Assembly: GCA_030530315.1 (NCBI GenBank)
Contig: JAUMVG010000034.1
Location: forward strand, 1-36,077
From: Clostridia bacterium
GTDB taxonomy: Bacteria; Bacillota; Clostridia; Christensenellales; Aristaeellaceae
Length of the DNA: 36,077 bases
Direction of reading: 5' to 3'
Both the position numbers and the translations under genes were made by a program. How positions within the stretch are numbered: position 1 is the stretch's first letter; each line of letters begins with the position of its first letter. The notes under the pieces are model-generated. The model saw nothing but the letters and a program-made list of their open reading frames with translations. It was not told the origin of the DNA and did not search any database. Shown here one piece after another: positions 8,349-16,713 of the stretch.

Positions 8349-9551
8349 ATGAAGGTTTCGGAACTTGGCGGCCAGGTTGTCGGCGGCGGGCGATACAAGC
8401 TGCTGTCGCGGCTGGGCAGCGGCAACTTTGGAACGGTCTACCGTGCCCACGAGCTGTTGAACGGCAGCTTCGTTCGCGAGGCAGCGCTGAAGCTCTATTC
8501 GCCGGAGGCCACGGCCTCGGGCAACGTGGAGGGCATGCTGCGGGACTGCACCCTGCCCGCCCGAATCCTCGGCTCGGACGCCCCCATCGAGGTCAAGCGC
8601 CACTTCGTTCAAATATATGGCTTCGGCACGCTGGACACCCCCGCCGGGGAATGTGCCTATGTCTCGATGGAGCTGGTGCGCGGCGGGACGACGCTGGAGA
8701 AGAAGATCCAGCGCAACAAGGACCTGGGCATACTGCCGCAGGAGGACGAGATCATCGACTACATGCGCCAGTTCTTCACGGCGCTGTCGGCCGCCCACGC
8801 GGCAGGGGTGCTCCACCGGGACATCAAGGGTGCCAACATCATGCTCCACAACGGCGTCGTCCGCGTGATGGATTTCGGCATGGGCGCCTGGGTGGACGAC
8901 CCAGGGGCACAGCTCAAGACCACGATGAGCATTTACGCGCCGGAGAACTTCGAGGGGCGGTATACGGTCGCCTCGGATCTCTACCAGGCGGGGCTGATGT
9001 TCCTGGAATTCTACACGGGCGTCTCGCCTTTCGCGGAGCGCTTCGGGTCCGGCGGCATGGCGGCGGAGAAGGAAAAGCGGCGCAGCTTCGCGTTCCGCGG
9101 CGGGGCAGCCTATAAGGGCGCGAACATCTCCAGGAAGGTGGACAACGTCCTCAAGGGCTGCCTGGAATACCTTGAGGTCATGCGCTTCCAGTCGGCGCAG
9201 GAGGTCCTGGCCGCGCTGGAGACAGACGACCTGAAGTCCGGTATACGCGCCCTGAAGGCCCGGGACTTCGCCGAGGCCGAGCGCATCGCCCGGACGCTGA
9301 CGGAGCAGCCCAACCAGACGGAGGAAAAGCGGATCCACGCCCACATGCTGCTCTCGCGGTCCCTGAAAGGACTGGACAAGCCGGACGAGGCGCTGACGGA
9401 GGCCAGGATGGCGCTGGCCATTGCCGAACAGTCTGGGCTCGCGGCCCGGGACTGCGCAGCCTGGAACCGGATCATCGATTCCATCACGGTGCTGTACCTG
9501 CAGAGCGGCCAGGCGGGCATGGCCCGGATCTACGAAAAGAAGAAGCGGTGA
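8349..9551 (+). CDS. Ser/Thr protein kinase with helical (TPR-like) tail
   Basis: This is the second Hanks-type kinase of the operon, 400 residues. The kinase domain (about 14-285) keeps the glycine loop GSGNFG, the ATP lysine in EAALKLY, HRDIKGANI, VMDFGMG and a YAPENF activation-segment end, so it should be active. The last 110 residues are helical and TPR-like (AEAERIARTLTEQPNQTEEK, then LSRSLKGLDKPDEALTEARM). No transmembrane segment is visible, so it is cytoplasmic. The start is ATG 8349 rather than 8343, because GGAGG (8336-8340) is 8 bases upstream of 8349 but only 2 from 8343. It follows the AAA+ gene by 33 bases. Substrates are unknown; the flanking chaperones and the membrane scaffold are the obvious candidates. 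Confidence 0.9.
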   Translation: MKVSELGGQVVGGGRYKLLSRLGSGNFGTVYRAHELLNGSFVREAALKLYSPEATASGNVEGMLRDCTLPARILGSDAPIEVKRHFVQIYGFGTLDTPAGECAYVSMELVRGGTTLEKKIQRNKDLGILPQEDEIIDYMRQFFTALSAAHAAGVLHRDIKGANIMLHNGVVRVMDFGMGAWVDDPGAQLKTTMSIYAPENFEGRYTVASDLYQAGLMFLEFYTGVSPFAERFGSGGMAAEKEKRRSFAFRGGAAYKGANISRKVDNVLKGCLEYLEVMRFQSAQEVLAALETDDLKSGIRALKARDFAEAERIARTLTEQPNQTEEKRIHAHMLLSRSLKGLDKPDEALTEARMALAIAEQSGLAARDCAAWNRIIDSITVLYLQSGQAGMARIYEKKKR

Positions 9552-9567
9552 CCTGGAGGTGACGACC

Positions 9568-10143
9568 ATGGAATTCAAGCCGAGGACCCTTCCTCCGGGA
9601 CTGGAGGAAAACACCACGCCGGAGGAGCAGATGGCCCTTTTGATTCGGCGGAAACGAGTGCAGGAGGAAAAGCTTATCGCCCGCATCAAGGCTGAGCAGA
9701 AGAGCCGCGCCGAGCTGCTGACCCAGCTGGCGCTGGATATCCACCGGAAGCGACACTACCCCTATGCCGATTCGTTCCGCAGTCTCTCCGCGATACTGGA
9801 AAAGGCGGGCGTACGGATCGTGACCTATGAGGGAGAGGATCTCACAGACCGGATGCGGGAGGAGCTGAACATCGTTCAGTGGCTCCCTCCCAACGGCGAT
9901 CCCCTTGACCGGGTGGTGGAGGCCTTTGAACCGGAGATATACGTCGATGAGGCCATCGTCCATCGCGCCAGGCTGATCTGCCGGGAGGGCGGGGCGGCTG
10001 TGGAGCCGGAATCTCCTGTTGTGGAGCCGGAACCCTCCGCGGCAGAGACTTCCGCTTCGACATCGCCGAAGACGCCGCCGAAGAACCTGGGGAGCGTCAG
10101 CAGGAAGCGCCTCAAAAAGAAGAAGAAGGCCGGCAGGCGATGA
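9568..10143 (+). CDS. Divergent GrpE-like protein (putative Hsp70 exchange factor)
   Basis: The protein has 191 residues and sits 48 bases before the Hsp70 gene. An N-terminal helical, charged segment (about 18-65) precedes a small domain (about 75-145: ILEKAGVRIVTYEGEDLTDR, then DPLDRVVEAFEPEIYVDEAI and HRARLI). Its order resembles the beta domain of GrpE: a G-x-FDP-like turn, a segment ending in VV, Y and D, and a final R-A-x-(V/I). The tail is Pro/Ser/Glu-rich and ends in a basic KKKKK patch. The GrpE link comes from motif order and position beside Hsp70. No search was possible, so it remains an inference. ATG 9568 lies 8 bases after GGAGG (9555-9559), and an upstream in-frame extension lacks an SD sequence. 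Confidence 0.6.
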   Translation: MEFKPRTLPPGLEENTTPEEQMALLIRRKRVQEEKLIARIKAEQKSRAELLTQLALDIHRKRHYPYADSFRSLSAILEKAGVRIVTYEGEDLTDRMREELNIVQWLPPNGDPLDRVVEAFEPEIYVDEAIVHRARLICREGGAAVEPESPVVEPEPSAAETSASTSPKTPPKNLGSVSRKRLKKKKKAGRR

Positions 10144-10191
10144 GCCCGTCAGGACATACACAGGAAATCATAGAATTGGAGGGTTCAAACC

Positions 10192-12804
10192 ATGAAGATC
10201 AGCAAGGCTGTGGGCATCGATCTGGGCACGACCAACAGCGTGATCGCCATGATCGGCAAGGACAATGAAACCATCATCTGCCGTGCGGACAAGACCGGGC
10301 AGAAGACGTTCCCGTCGGTGGTCGTCTATGATAAAAAGTCCGACCGCCTGCGCTCGGGTCGCTTCGCCTTCAACGCCCGCGGCACGGCCAAGGAGCCCAT
10401 CGTGTCCATCAAGAGCCACATGGGCGACCCGAACTACACAGCGACCACCGGCGGAAAGGTACTCACGCCCATCGAGGTCTCGGCGGAGATCCTGCGCACC
10501 ATGAAGGAGGAGATGCAGGCGCAGCTGAACGCCATGCCGGATTACGCGGACTACGTGGTGGACCGGGCAGTCATCACCATCCCGGCGTACTTCCTGGCGG
10601 CGGCCCGCGAGGCCACCACCAAGGCGGGCGAGCTGGCCGGGCTGGAGGTGGAGATCACCCTCCCGGAGCCGACTTCCTCGGCGCTGTACTACTGCCGCAA
10701 GAACGGTATCGACAACGGTACCTTCCTGGTCTACGACCTGGGCGGCGGCACCTTTGACGTGTCCATCGTCCAGTTTACCGAGGGCAACGCCCATGTGGTG
10801 GGCATCGCCGGCAACAACTACCTGGGCGGAGACAACCTGGACGCCGAGCTGGCGAAGTACCTGCTGGAGGAGATCCAGAGCGACGAGGATTCCGACTACG
10901 AGCTCGACCTGGACATCTATGGCGACGAGGAGGACAAGCGCCGCTTCCAGAAGCTGAAGCTGGTGGCGGAGAACATCAAGAAACGCCTGAGCTACGAGGA
11001 CGAGTACATCGTCGAGGAGTCCGGCGTGTTCACCGACAAGGCCGGCGTGCCCGTCAACCTGAACCTCACGGTGACTCGCGCGAAATTCGAGGAGCTCATC
11101 CGGCCTCTGCTGGACTCCACTCTCGATGAGTGCCGGAAGGCCCTGGCCAGCGCGGAGGAGAAGCATGGCGTGACCCTGGACAAGATCGACGGCGTGCTTC
11201 TGGTGGGCGGCAGCACCCACGTGCCGGTGATCGCGCAAATCATCGAGGAGGCGTTCACCTCTCCGGGCCTGCCTGTTCACACGAAGATGCCCAAGCCCCT
11301 CAAGGACGAGCCGGACATGGCGGTGGGCTATGGCGCGGCGATGGCCGCGGCGAACTTCGGCATCAAATATGTGAACGAAGGAGAAGCGGGTGGGGAGAAT
11401 CCCTCCGGCAAGCCCTCCTACGCGCCCCAGTTCAACCCCGCCGAGGGTTACGGCGGGCTCTCCAGCGTGTCGGGCAAGCTGAATGTGTCCGGCGGCAGCC
11501 TGCCGGACGCCGTCGTGGCCGTGGTGACGCGGGTGTACGACGGTTTCGAGGAGGAGTATCCCGTGCAGGCTGACGGCAGTTTCGCCTTCGAGGAGCTGAC
11601 CGCCGAGGAGGAGCCGGAGATCTACCGCTGCAAATTTGTGGCCGGCAAGGAGGTGCTGGCCGAGGCGGAATTCGACGCGACGCCCATAGGCACCGTCGCC
11701 CCGCCGGTCACGCTTTCGCGCAATTACTACATAGAGACCATCAACGAGAACACGGGCCGCAGCGAATACGTGCTGCTGATGGAGAGCGGACTGGAGCTGC
11801 CGATTTCCCGCGATTACGAATTCACCACCAACAGCACCAACCGCTTCTTTGCCACGCTGCGCTTCTTTGAGGAAAAATCTTTCCTCAAGCAGATCGACAT
11901 CGAGTTTGACACACCGGTCATGCCCGGAACGCCCATCAAGCTCTCCATCTCCTGCGACAAGAAGAGCATCTTCTCCGTCAGCGCGGAGGTCGCGGGGCTG
12001 ACGCAGAATGCGGAGTTCAAGGCTTCGCCCGCGCCGGAGATGCCCGATGAGAAGGCGATCTCCAACGCTTACGACGCCGCCATGGACGGGGCTTCCATGA
12101 ACCCGAACCGCGGCGCACAGATCAGGGACCAGCAGAAGGCGAAGCGCATCGCCACCGGCATCCGCGAGGCCATGTCGGAGAACGACGCCGTGAAGGCCAC
12201 GAATCTGATGGAGCAGCTCAAGGAGATGGGCAAGCAGCAGGACACGGTTCGGCTGGAGCCCGATCAGGATCGCTTCAACGCCCTGGTGGCTGAGGTGGAG
12301 GAGCTCAACGCCAACGCCCCCAAGGGCGGCGCGGAAATTGCCGCGGAGATCCGGAAGGCCGCTGCGGCCGGAAGCCGGGCCTATGAGGACAGCGACCAGG
12401 AAGCGCTCTCGGGAGCCGTGGATCGGCTCAACAAGCTCAAGGAATCGCTGAAGGAGAAGGACAATGGCGGCGGTGGAGGGAACCCGCCGGAGCCGGAGCA
12501 GTGGCAGCTGTGTGGGGCGATTGCGTATCAAACTGGCCAGTATATCGAGCAGGCCATCGCGAAGCGCGACCGGGGCGAACTGCCCGCGAAGTTCTGTGCT
12601 GAGTACCTCGATCCGCAGCAGGTGGCTCGGGACCAGCAGACGCTCAGGCGTGTCATGCAGAAGTGCATGGGCGAGTGCCGCATGCTGCATAAGAAGGACT
12701 GCCGCGAGACCTGCGAGATGTGGAATCCCCTGGTGGAGCTTTACAAGAAGTGGCACGAGGTTGCCAACCTTAGCGGCATCCCGACGAAGAACATAGGCTT
12801 CTGA
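10192..12804 (+). CDS. Hsp70-family chaperone with linker insertion and extra C-terminal domain
   Basis: The protein has 870 residues; DnaK is usually about 610-640. The nucleotide-binding domain (1 to about 390) has the phosphate loops IDLGTTNS (9-16) and YDLGGGTFDVS (181-191), and VLLVGGSTHVPVI (335-347). The usual hydrophobic DVLLLDV-type linker is missing. In its place is a Gly/Pro-rich stretch and a beta module (about 425-490: SGKLNVSGGSLPDAVVAVV, DGSFAFEEL) like a carboxypeptidase-regulatory/prealbumin-type fold. A recognisable substrate-binding beta domain follows (about 505-602: LPISRDYEFTT, FSVSAEVAG). Then come helices (640-755), a GGGGGNPPEPE hinge and a Cys-containing helical domain (770-870). 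ATG 10192 follows GGAGGG by 8 bases. It is probably a specialised Hsp70, not the housekeeping DnaK, because no dnaJ or hrcA is nearby. Confidence 0.92.
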   Translation: MKISKAVGIDLGTTNSVIAMIGKDNETIICRADKTGQKTFPSVVVYDKKSDRLRSGRFAFNARGTAKEPIVSIKSHMGDPNYTATTGGKVLTPIEVSAEILRTMKEEMQAQLNAMPDYADYVVDRAVITIPAYFLAAAREATTKAGELAGLEVEITLPEPTSSALYYCRKNGIDNGTFLVYDLGGGTFDVSIVQFTEGNAHVVGIAGNNYLGGDNLDAELAKYLLEEIQSDEDSDYELDLDIYGDEEDKRRFQKLKLVAENIKKRLSYEDEYIVEESGVFTDKAGVPVNLNLTVTRAKFEELIRPLLDSTLDECRKALASAEEKHGVTLDKIDGVLLVGGSTHVPVIAQIIEEAFTSPGLPVHTKMPKPLKDEPDMAVGYGAAMAAANFGIKYVNEGEAGGENPSGKPSYAPQFNPAEGYGGLSSVSGKLNVSGGSLPDAVVAVVTRVYDGFEEEYPVQADGSFAFEELTAEEEPEIYRCKFVAGKEVLAEAEFDATPIGTVAPPVTLSRNYYIETINENTGRSEYVLLMESGLELPISRDYEFTTNSTNRFFATLRFFEEKSFLKQIDIEFDTPVMPGTPIKLSISCDKKSIFSVSAEVAGLTQNAEFKASPAPEMPDEKAISNAYDAAMDGASMNPNRGAQIRDQQKAKRIATGIREAMSENDAVKATNLMEQLKEMGKQQDTVRLEPDQDRFNALVAEVEELNANAPKGGAEIAAEIRKAAAAGSRAYEDSDQEALSGAVDRLNKLKESLKEKDNGGGGGNPPEPEQWQLCGAIAYQTGQYIEQAIAKRDRGELPAKFCAEYLDPQQVARDQQTLRRVMQKCMGECRMLHKKDCRETCEMWNPLVELYKKWHEVANLSGIPTKNIGF

Positions 12805-12823
12805 TTGACAAGGAGGTGTCTCC

Positions 12824-13177
12824 ATGAATTGCCCTGTATGTTCAGCAATGGTCGCGCCGGTTGAGACGCAGTGCCCGAAGTGCGGCGCGAACCTGACGGA
12901 GTACGCCCAGGTCTGCTACATGCCGGACCGGCTTTTCAACCAGGCTCTTTCGAGGATGCGGCACCGGCGCTTTGCCGAGGCGGCTGAGCTGCTGTGCCGC
13001 GCCGCGGGGCTGCGGCCGAACGACAGGGAGATCCTCCTGGCCTGGAGCGAAGCCTGCGCCCAGGCCGGGGATCATGCCGCCGCCGCCCGGGTGCTTGAGG
13101 GGGCCCTGGAGTATTTCAGCGACGACGTCATCGTTGATCTGTTTCAGCGTGAAAACGACCTTGCGGAGGAGGGCTGA
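12824..13177 (+). CDS. Small zinc-ribbon and TPR-like protein
   Basis: The protein has 117 residues. The N-terminus is a zinc ribbon with two CxxC pairs (CPVC at 3-6, CPKC at 17-20). The rest is a helical pair or two of TPR-like repeats (ALSRMRHRRFAEAAELLCRA, LLAWSEACAQAGDHAAAARV). It is probably an adaptor between the Hsp70 encoded 20 bases upstream and the membrane scaffold encoded 2 bases downstream. There is no J-domain HPD motif, so it is not a classical DnaJ, although a zinc ribbon is a plausible chaperone-docking module. The start is set by AAGGAGGT 6 bases upstream. Confidence 0.75.
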   Translation: MNCPVCSAMVAPVETQCPKCGANLTEYAQVCYMPDRLFNQALSRMRHRRFAEAAELLCRAAGLRPNDREILLAWSEACAQAGDHAAAARVLEGALEYFSDDVIVDLFQRENDLAEEG

Positions 13178-13179
13178 TC

Positions 13180-16100
13180 ATGGCGGACAACCTCTTTGAA
13201 CTGTTGAACGCACCGACTTCGCTGAAGCCGAAGGACCTGGCGACGCACATTCGCATGCAGGTGTCCCTGCCGGAGGAGACGCGGAACAACTGCAGCCGCG
13301 ACCTCTTCCGCATGGACATCAAGCTCATGAGCGAGCTGACCACCTGCCGCTACGGCAGGAAGATGCCCAAGGAAGAGGATCCGGAGTACCTGGCGTTCTG
13401 CGAGGCCATCGCCTTCAAGGGCGTCGAGCCGATTCCCTATCGCTTCTTCGCGTCGGAGTTTGCAGCGTTGAAGGCGCAATCCAGGGATTATAAGGCGGCA
13501 GTTTCTGCCGTCACCGAGCCGTGGCGGGTCCAGGCCTATGCCGCCCAGTATCTGCGCATGGCGCAAAACGCGGAAACCGGCAAGCCCGAAAGCGCGAGCC
13601 AGCTCTGGCACACGGCCGTCCGGTATTACAAGAAGTTCTTCGCCGGGGCGAGCGTGGAGGAAAGCTATTCCTTCCAGTTCGCCCCGGATGATGACGCGCG
13701 GGAGGCGTGCCGCCGGGCCTGGAACGACTTCCTGAAAAACCAGATCGAAGCGCTGGTGGCGCGGCGCAGGGATTACATCAGCCGCCAGAACACGAAGTCG
13801 GCCGAGGCCTGCCTGAAGGTGCTCTCCTACAAGGAGGTCAAGGCCATCGTTCCGGACGCCTACGACAAGGCAGTGAAGGAGGGCTTCGCGCCCTATGTCT
13901 CCGCCATCAAGTCCGCGGCGACCCTCGATAAGGCCGGGGAGATGTATAAGAACTGCCCCAAGACCCTGCTGGAGCTCGATGAGGACCACGAGCTGGAGAT
14001 CGCCATGCTGACGGCCATCGGCGCCGAACTCAATCGTCGAAAGGCGGTCAAGGGGCCGGCAAAGGCCGTGCCGGTGTGGCTCGAGAAGCTGGAGGCGAAG
14101 AAGCTTTACACCGCCGGCGCGGTCATGGTCAAGATCGAGGCCAAGTCCCTGTACGAGGCGTGCGCGGACTACGTCCGCTTTGCGCTGGAATCTGAGGACG
14201 CGGACATCCTCCAGTGCGCCTGCGACATCTGCGCCGCCGATAACTTCCCCGACGATGTATTCATCGGAAAGAGCAACGATGGAGACCTGTATCGGCCCGG
14301 CATCGCGCCGATCCTGGTTGGCAACCTTACCGATGCCTTGGCGAAGAAAATGCTGACGAAGCTGAACGCGACCAGTGCAGCCAACTTTGCCCAGAAGATC
14401 ATCCCCGTGTGCAGGAAGCTGGGCTATAACGAATCCGCCTATGCCGCGGTCACACGGGCCGTCAACTACATGGGCTCCCGAAAGGCCGACCCGGAAATCA
14501 TACTGGCGTATCTGAGGAAATTCAATGCCAATACCCCGCTGCAGGACCCCAATTGCCCGACAGTCGAGGCGTTGATCCGGAATATCGAAGGTGATCCGGG
14601 AGTCAAGCTGCTGAAGGAGCTGGCGGAGACCAGTTGCACCAACTCGAAATACCCCAGCCTCGTCGACAAGATACTGGATTATGTCAAAAAGAATGGCGAT
14701 GAGAGGGTCAATGGCGAAAGCTTCGAGGACCTGGCCCGAAGGGTGCTGCTCAATGAGTTCGTGGGCTGCGCAAACCAGTACCAGAGCAGCCAGAGCGAGA
14801 CGCTGATGAACTGCCTGAAGAAGCTGGCGCAATTCCTCAAATATAGCACGCAGGTCCCCACGAGCGGTGAAAAACTGACTGTGGGTGACGTGATGAAGAG
14901 CATCCAGGGGTCGGCCGAGCTGGAGAGCTTCAAGAAGCTCACCAACGCGAGCACGGGCTCCAGGGAAGAGAACGCCGCTGTGAAGGAAATCACCAAGCTT
15001 GCGCGGTCGAAGGGCTCCACCGAGGTGCAGGGCACCACCCTGCTGGAGCTGGCCCAGAGGGTGCTGATCAATACCTATGTGAGCAACGCCAACGCCTATC
15101 AGAGCAACCACAGCAGCTGCGGCAGGGAAACCATGCACATCATCGCCGACTTTCTCCCCGCGGACACCAAGCTGCCCGGCGCCGGTAAAAAGACCGTGCG
15201 CGAGTTCGACGATCAGATCCAGCCCCTGCAGGCCCTGAGCGAGATCCAGGGACGCATCCAGAACGAGAGCTTCACCGAGTCGGACATCATGTGTCTGAGC
15301 TGGTACGTCAACAACCTGCCGGATTTCGACCTGGGAGGCAAGTCCTTCCGGGAGGTGGCGAACTCCTTCCTGCATGCCATGCTGGTCGTGTGCGCCAACA
15401 ATGTCCAGCGCAGAAACGCATACGGCAGCAGCAAGTGGGGCGACATGATGGTGCTCCTGATTGCCCTGGGCCCTGCGGTTCCAAAGCAGGAGTCAGAGGC
15501 GCTCTTCAACATAATCCAGCACTTCAATATCTCCTTCACCAAAAGTGCTGAAAACACCTTTTCGCCGCTTTACAAGCCCTTCGGCAAGGTGGAAAAGCAC
15601 GGCGGCGGGTATGGCGGAGGTGGCGGCTACCATGGCGGAGGTGGCGGCGGCGGAAGTCATGGCAGGGTTCCGGCCGTCGGACGGGTCATCGCAGCGCTGC
15701 TGGTGCTGGCCATACTGGCACTTGCGGTGTGGGGGATCACGACCAGGGTCAAAAAGCGCTCGCAGGCTTCTGACGACAGCGCCAAGAATGCCTTGGAGGC
15801 GACGGCTGTAATGGCCGTCGCTTCCTCTAATGAGGACAGGACCGACGCTCCCACCCGGACTCCGAAGGGGAAGGAGATCGCTGCGACGATGGTCAAACCG
15901 ACAAGTACACCTAAAACTGAGACGACGGTCAAACAGACGAATACGCCAAAGGCTGAGACGAGGGCCGAACCGACGACTGCCCCGACAGCCAAACCAACGG
16001 CAGCTCCAACTGCCGAACCGACGACTGCTTCGACAGCCGAACCGACGGCAGCTCCAACTGCCAAACCGACGGCGGTTCCAACAGCATCCCCAACGGCAAA

Positions 16101-16518
16101 GCCGACGGCTGAACCCACGTCAACTCCGACGACCAGACCGACGATGGCTCCGACAGCCAAGCCCACGGCAACTCCGACCATGGAACCAAATCAGACGCAG
16201 ACCGGATCGGAGTCTCCCGCCGAACCCGGCATCGAACAGGTACTGGATGCGCTGGGGGAAGAGGCCTATCGGGGCACCTATGAAGCGCTCCTGGCGGGCG
16301 AGATCATCCAGAAGGGCAGCAAGGGCGAGGCGGCGAGGGGCCTTCAGCAGACCCTGATCGCCTTCGGTCAGAGCATCGTCGCGGACGGCAACATTGGCCC
16401 CAAGTCCATTGCGGCTCTGAACAGCGTACAGCAGGCCCACGGTCTGGAGGCAACTGAAATGGTGGACGCAGAGGGCTATGCGTTGCTGCTGTCCGCACTG
16501 CTGGAGACAAACCCCTGA
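13180..16518 (+). CDS. Membrane scaffold with cytoplasmic repeats, Thr/Pro spacer and peptidoglycan-binding domain
   Basis: The protein has 1112 residues and no N-terminal signal peptide. About 800 cytoplasmic residues end in three repeats of about 100 residues, near residues 501, 604 and 704 (for example FEDLARRVLLNEFVGCANQY and LLELAQRVLINTYVSNANAY). A Gly/His-rich stretch (about 808-826) precedes one membrane helix (about 832-853: VIAALLVLAILALAVWGI) with a basic KKRS stop. Outside lies a low-complexity Thr/Pro/Ala spacer of about 100 residues (901-1006, TAKPTAAPTAEPT style). A PG_binding_1-type domain follows (about 1046-1105: QKGSKGEAARGLQQTLIAF, ADGNIGPKSIAALN). This is type II-like topology with the bulk inside. 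It would tie the chaperone-kinase machine to the wall. The start follows GGAGGAGGG by 6 bases. Confidence 0.88.
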   Translation: MADNLFELLNAPTSLKPKDLATHIRMQVSLPEETRNNCSRDLFRMDIKLMSELTTCRYGRKMPKEEDPEYLAFCEAIAFKGVEPIPYRFFASEFAALKAQSRDYKAAVSAVTEPWRVQAYAAQYLRMAQNAETGKPESASQLWHTAVRYYKKFFAGASVEESYSFQFAPDDDAREACRRAWNDFLKNQIEALVARRRDYISRQNTKSAEACLKVLSYKEVKAIVPDAYDKAVKEGFAPYVSAIKSAATLDKAGEMYKNCPKTLLELDEDHELEIAMLTAIGAELNRRKAVKGPAKAVPVWLEKLEAKKLYTAGAVMVKIEAKSLYEACADYVRFALESEDADILQCACDICAADNFPDDVFIGKSNDGDLYRPGIAPILVGNLTDALAKKMLTKLNATSAANFAQKIIPVCRKLGYNESAYAAVTRAVNYMGSRKADPEIILAYLRKFNANTPLQDPNCPTVEALIRNIEGDPGVKLLKELAETSCTNSKYPSLVDKILDYVKKNGDERVNGESFEDLARRVLLNEFVGCANQYQSSQSETLMNCLKKLAQFLKYSTQVPTSGEKLTVGDVMKSIQGSAELESFKKLTNASTGSREENAAVKEITKLARSKGSTEVQGTTLLELAQRVLINTYVSNANAYQSNHSSCGRETMHIIADFLPADTKLPGAGKKTVREFDDQIQPLQALSEIQGRIQNESFTESDIMCLSWYVNNLPDFDLGGKSFREVANSFLHAMLVVCANNVQRRNAYGSSKWGDMMVLLIALGPAVPKQESEALFNIIQHFNISFTKSAENTFSPLYKPFGKVEKHGGGYGGGGGYHGGGGGGGSHGRVPAVGRVIAALLVLAILALAVWGITTRVKKRSQASDDSAKNALEATAVMAVASSNEDRTDAPTRTPKGKEIAATMVKPTSTPKTETTVKQTNTPKAETRAEPTTAPTAKPTAAPTAEPTTASTAEPTAAPTAKPTAVPTASPTAKPTAEPTSTPTTRPTMAPTAKPTATPTMEPNQTQTGSESPAEPGIEQVLDALGEEAYRGTYEALLAGEIIQKGSKGEAARGLQQTLIAFGQSIVADGNIGPKSIAALNSVQQAHGLEATEMVDAEGYALLLSALLETNP
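15880..16195 (+). repeat. Degenerate Thr-Pro codon repeats
   Basis: An imperfect short-period repeat inside the scaffold gene encodes (P-T-A-x)-type units such as AKPTAAPTAEPT. It is typical of wall-spanning spacers in Gram-positive surface proteins. The repetitive DNA can expand or contract by slippage, which would change spacer length. Confidence 0.75.
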
Positions 16519-16713
16519 TAACCCTGTCGTTCAAGCCATGAGCCATCCATACCGGAATCCCTGGCTGATTGCGGATGGCACGAATCGTTGTGGAATCGGC
16601 CGGCCCGGGAAAGATGGCCCCAAAGAGACGGCCAGATGTCCGATCGGCGGGGTTTTTCGCCGCCCGTCAGCCTGTGATCTGGTGATAACGACAGCATCGG
16701 AGGAGGAAGCGAC

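Noticed and set aside
5403-9689. A 1428-codon open frame on the minus strand opposite the AAA+ and kinase genes
   Set aside because: It is a shadow frame caused by high GC codon use. It is Arg/His/Leu/Val-rich low-quality sequence without domains, and the plus strand carries clear families with SD sequences.
10168-12825. An 885-codon minus-strand frame opposite Hsp70
   Set aside because: Same cause. Hsp70 motifs on the plus strand are unambiguous and no ribosome-binding site or family pattern supports the antisense frame.
12824-13177. DnaJ-type co-chaperone
   Set aside because: The protein has a zinc ribbon and TPR-like helices but no J domain and no HPD motif.
15880-16195. CRISPR array or tandem satellite
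   Set aside because: The repeat is an in-frame Thr/Pro/Ala codon repeat without uniform spacers. It encodes a wall spacer.
16650-16672. Terminator after the scaffold gene (CGGCG...CGCCG with TTTTT)
   Set aside because: The T-run lies in the loop rather than after the stem, so it does not fit an intrinsic terminator. The stem is only five pairs.
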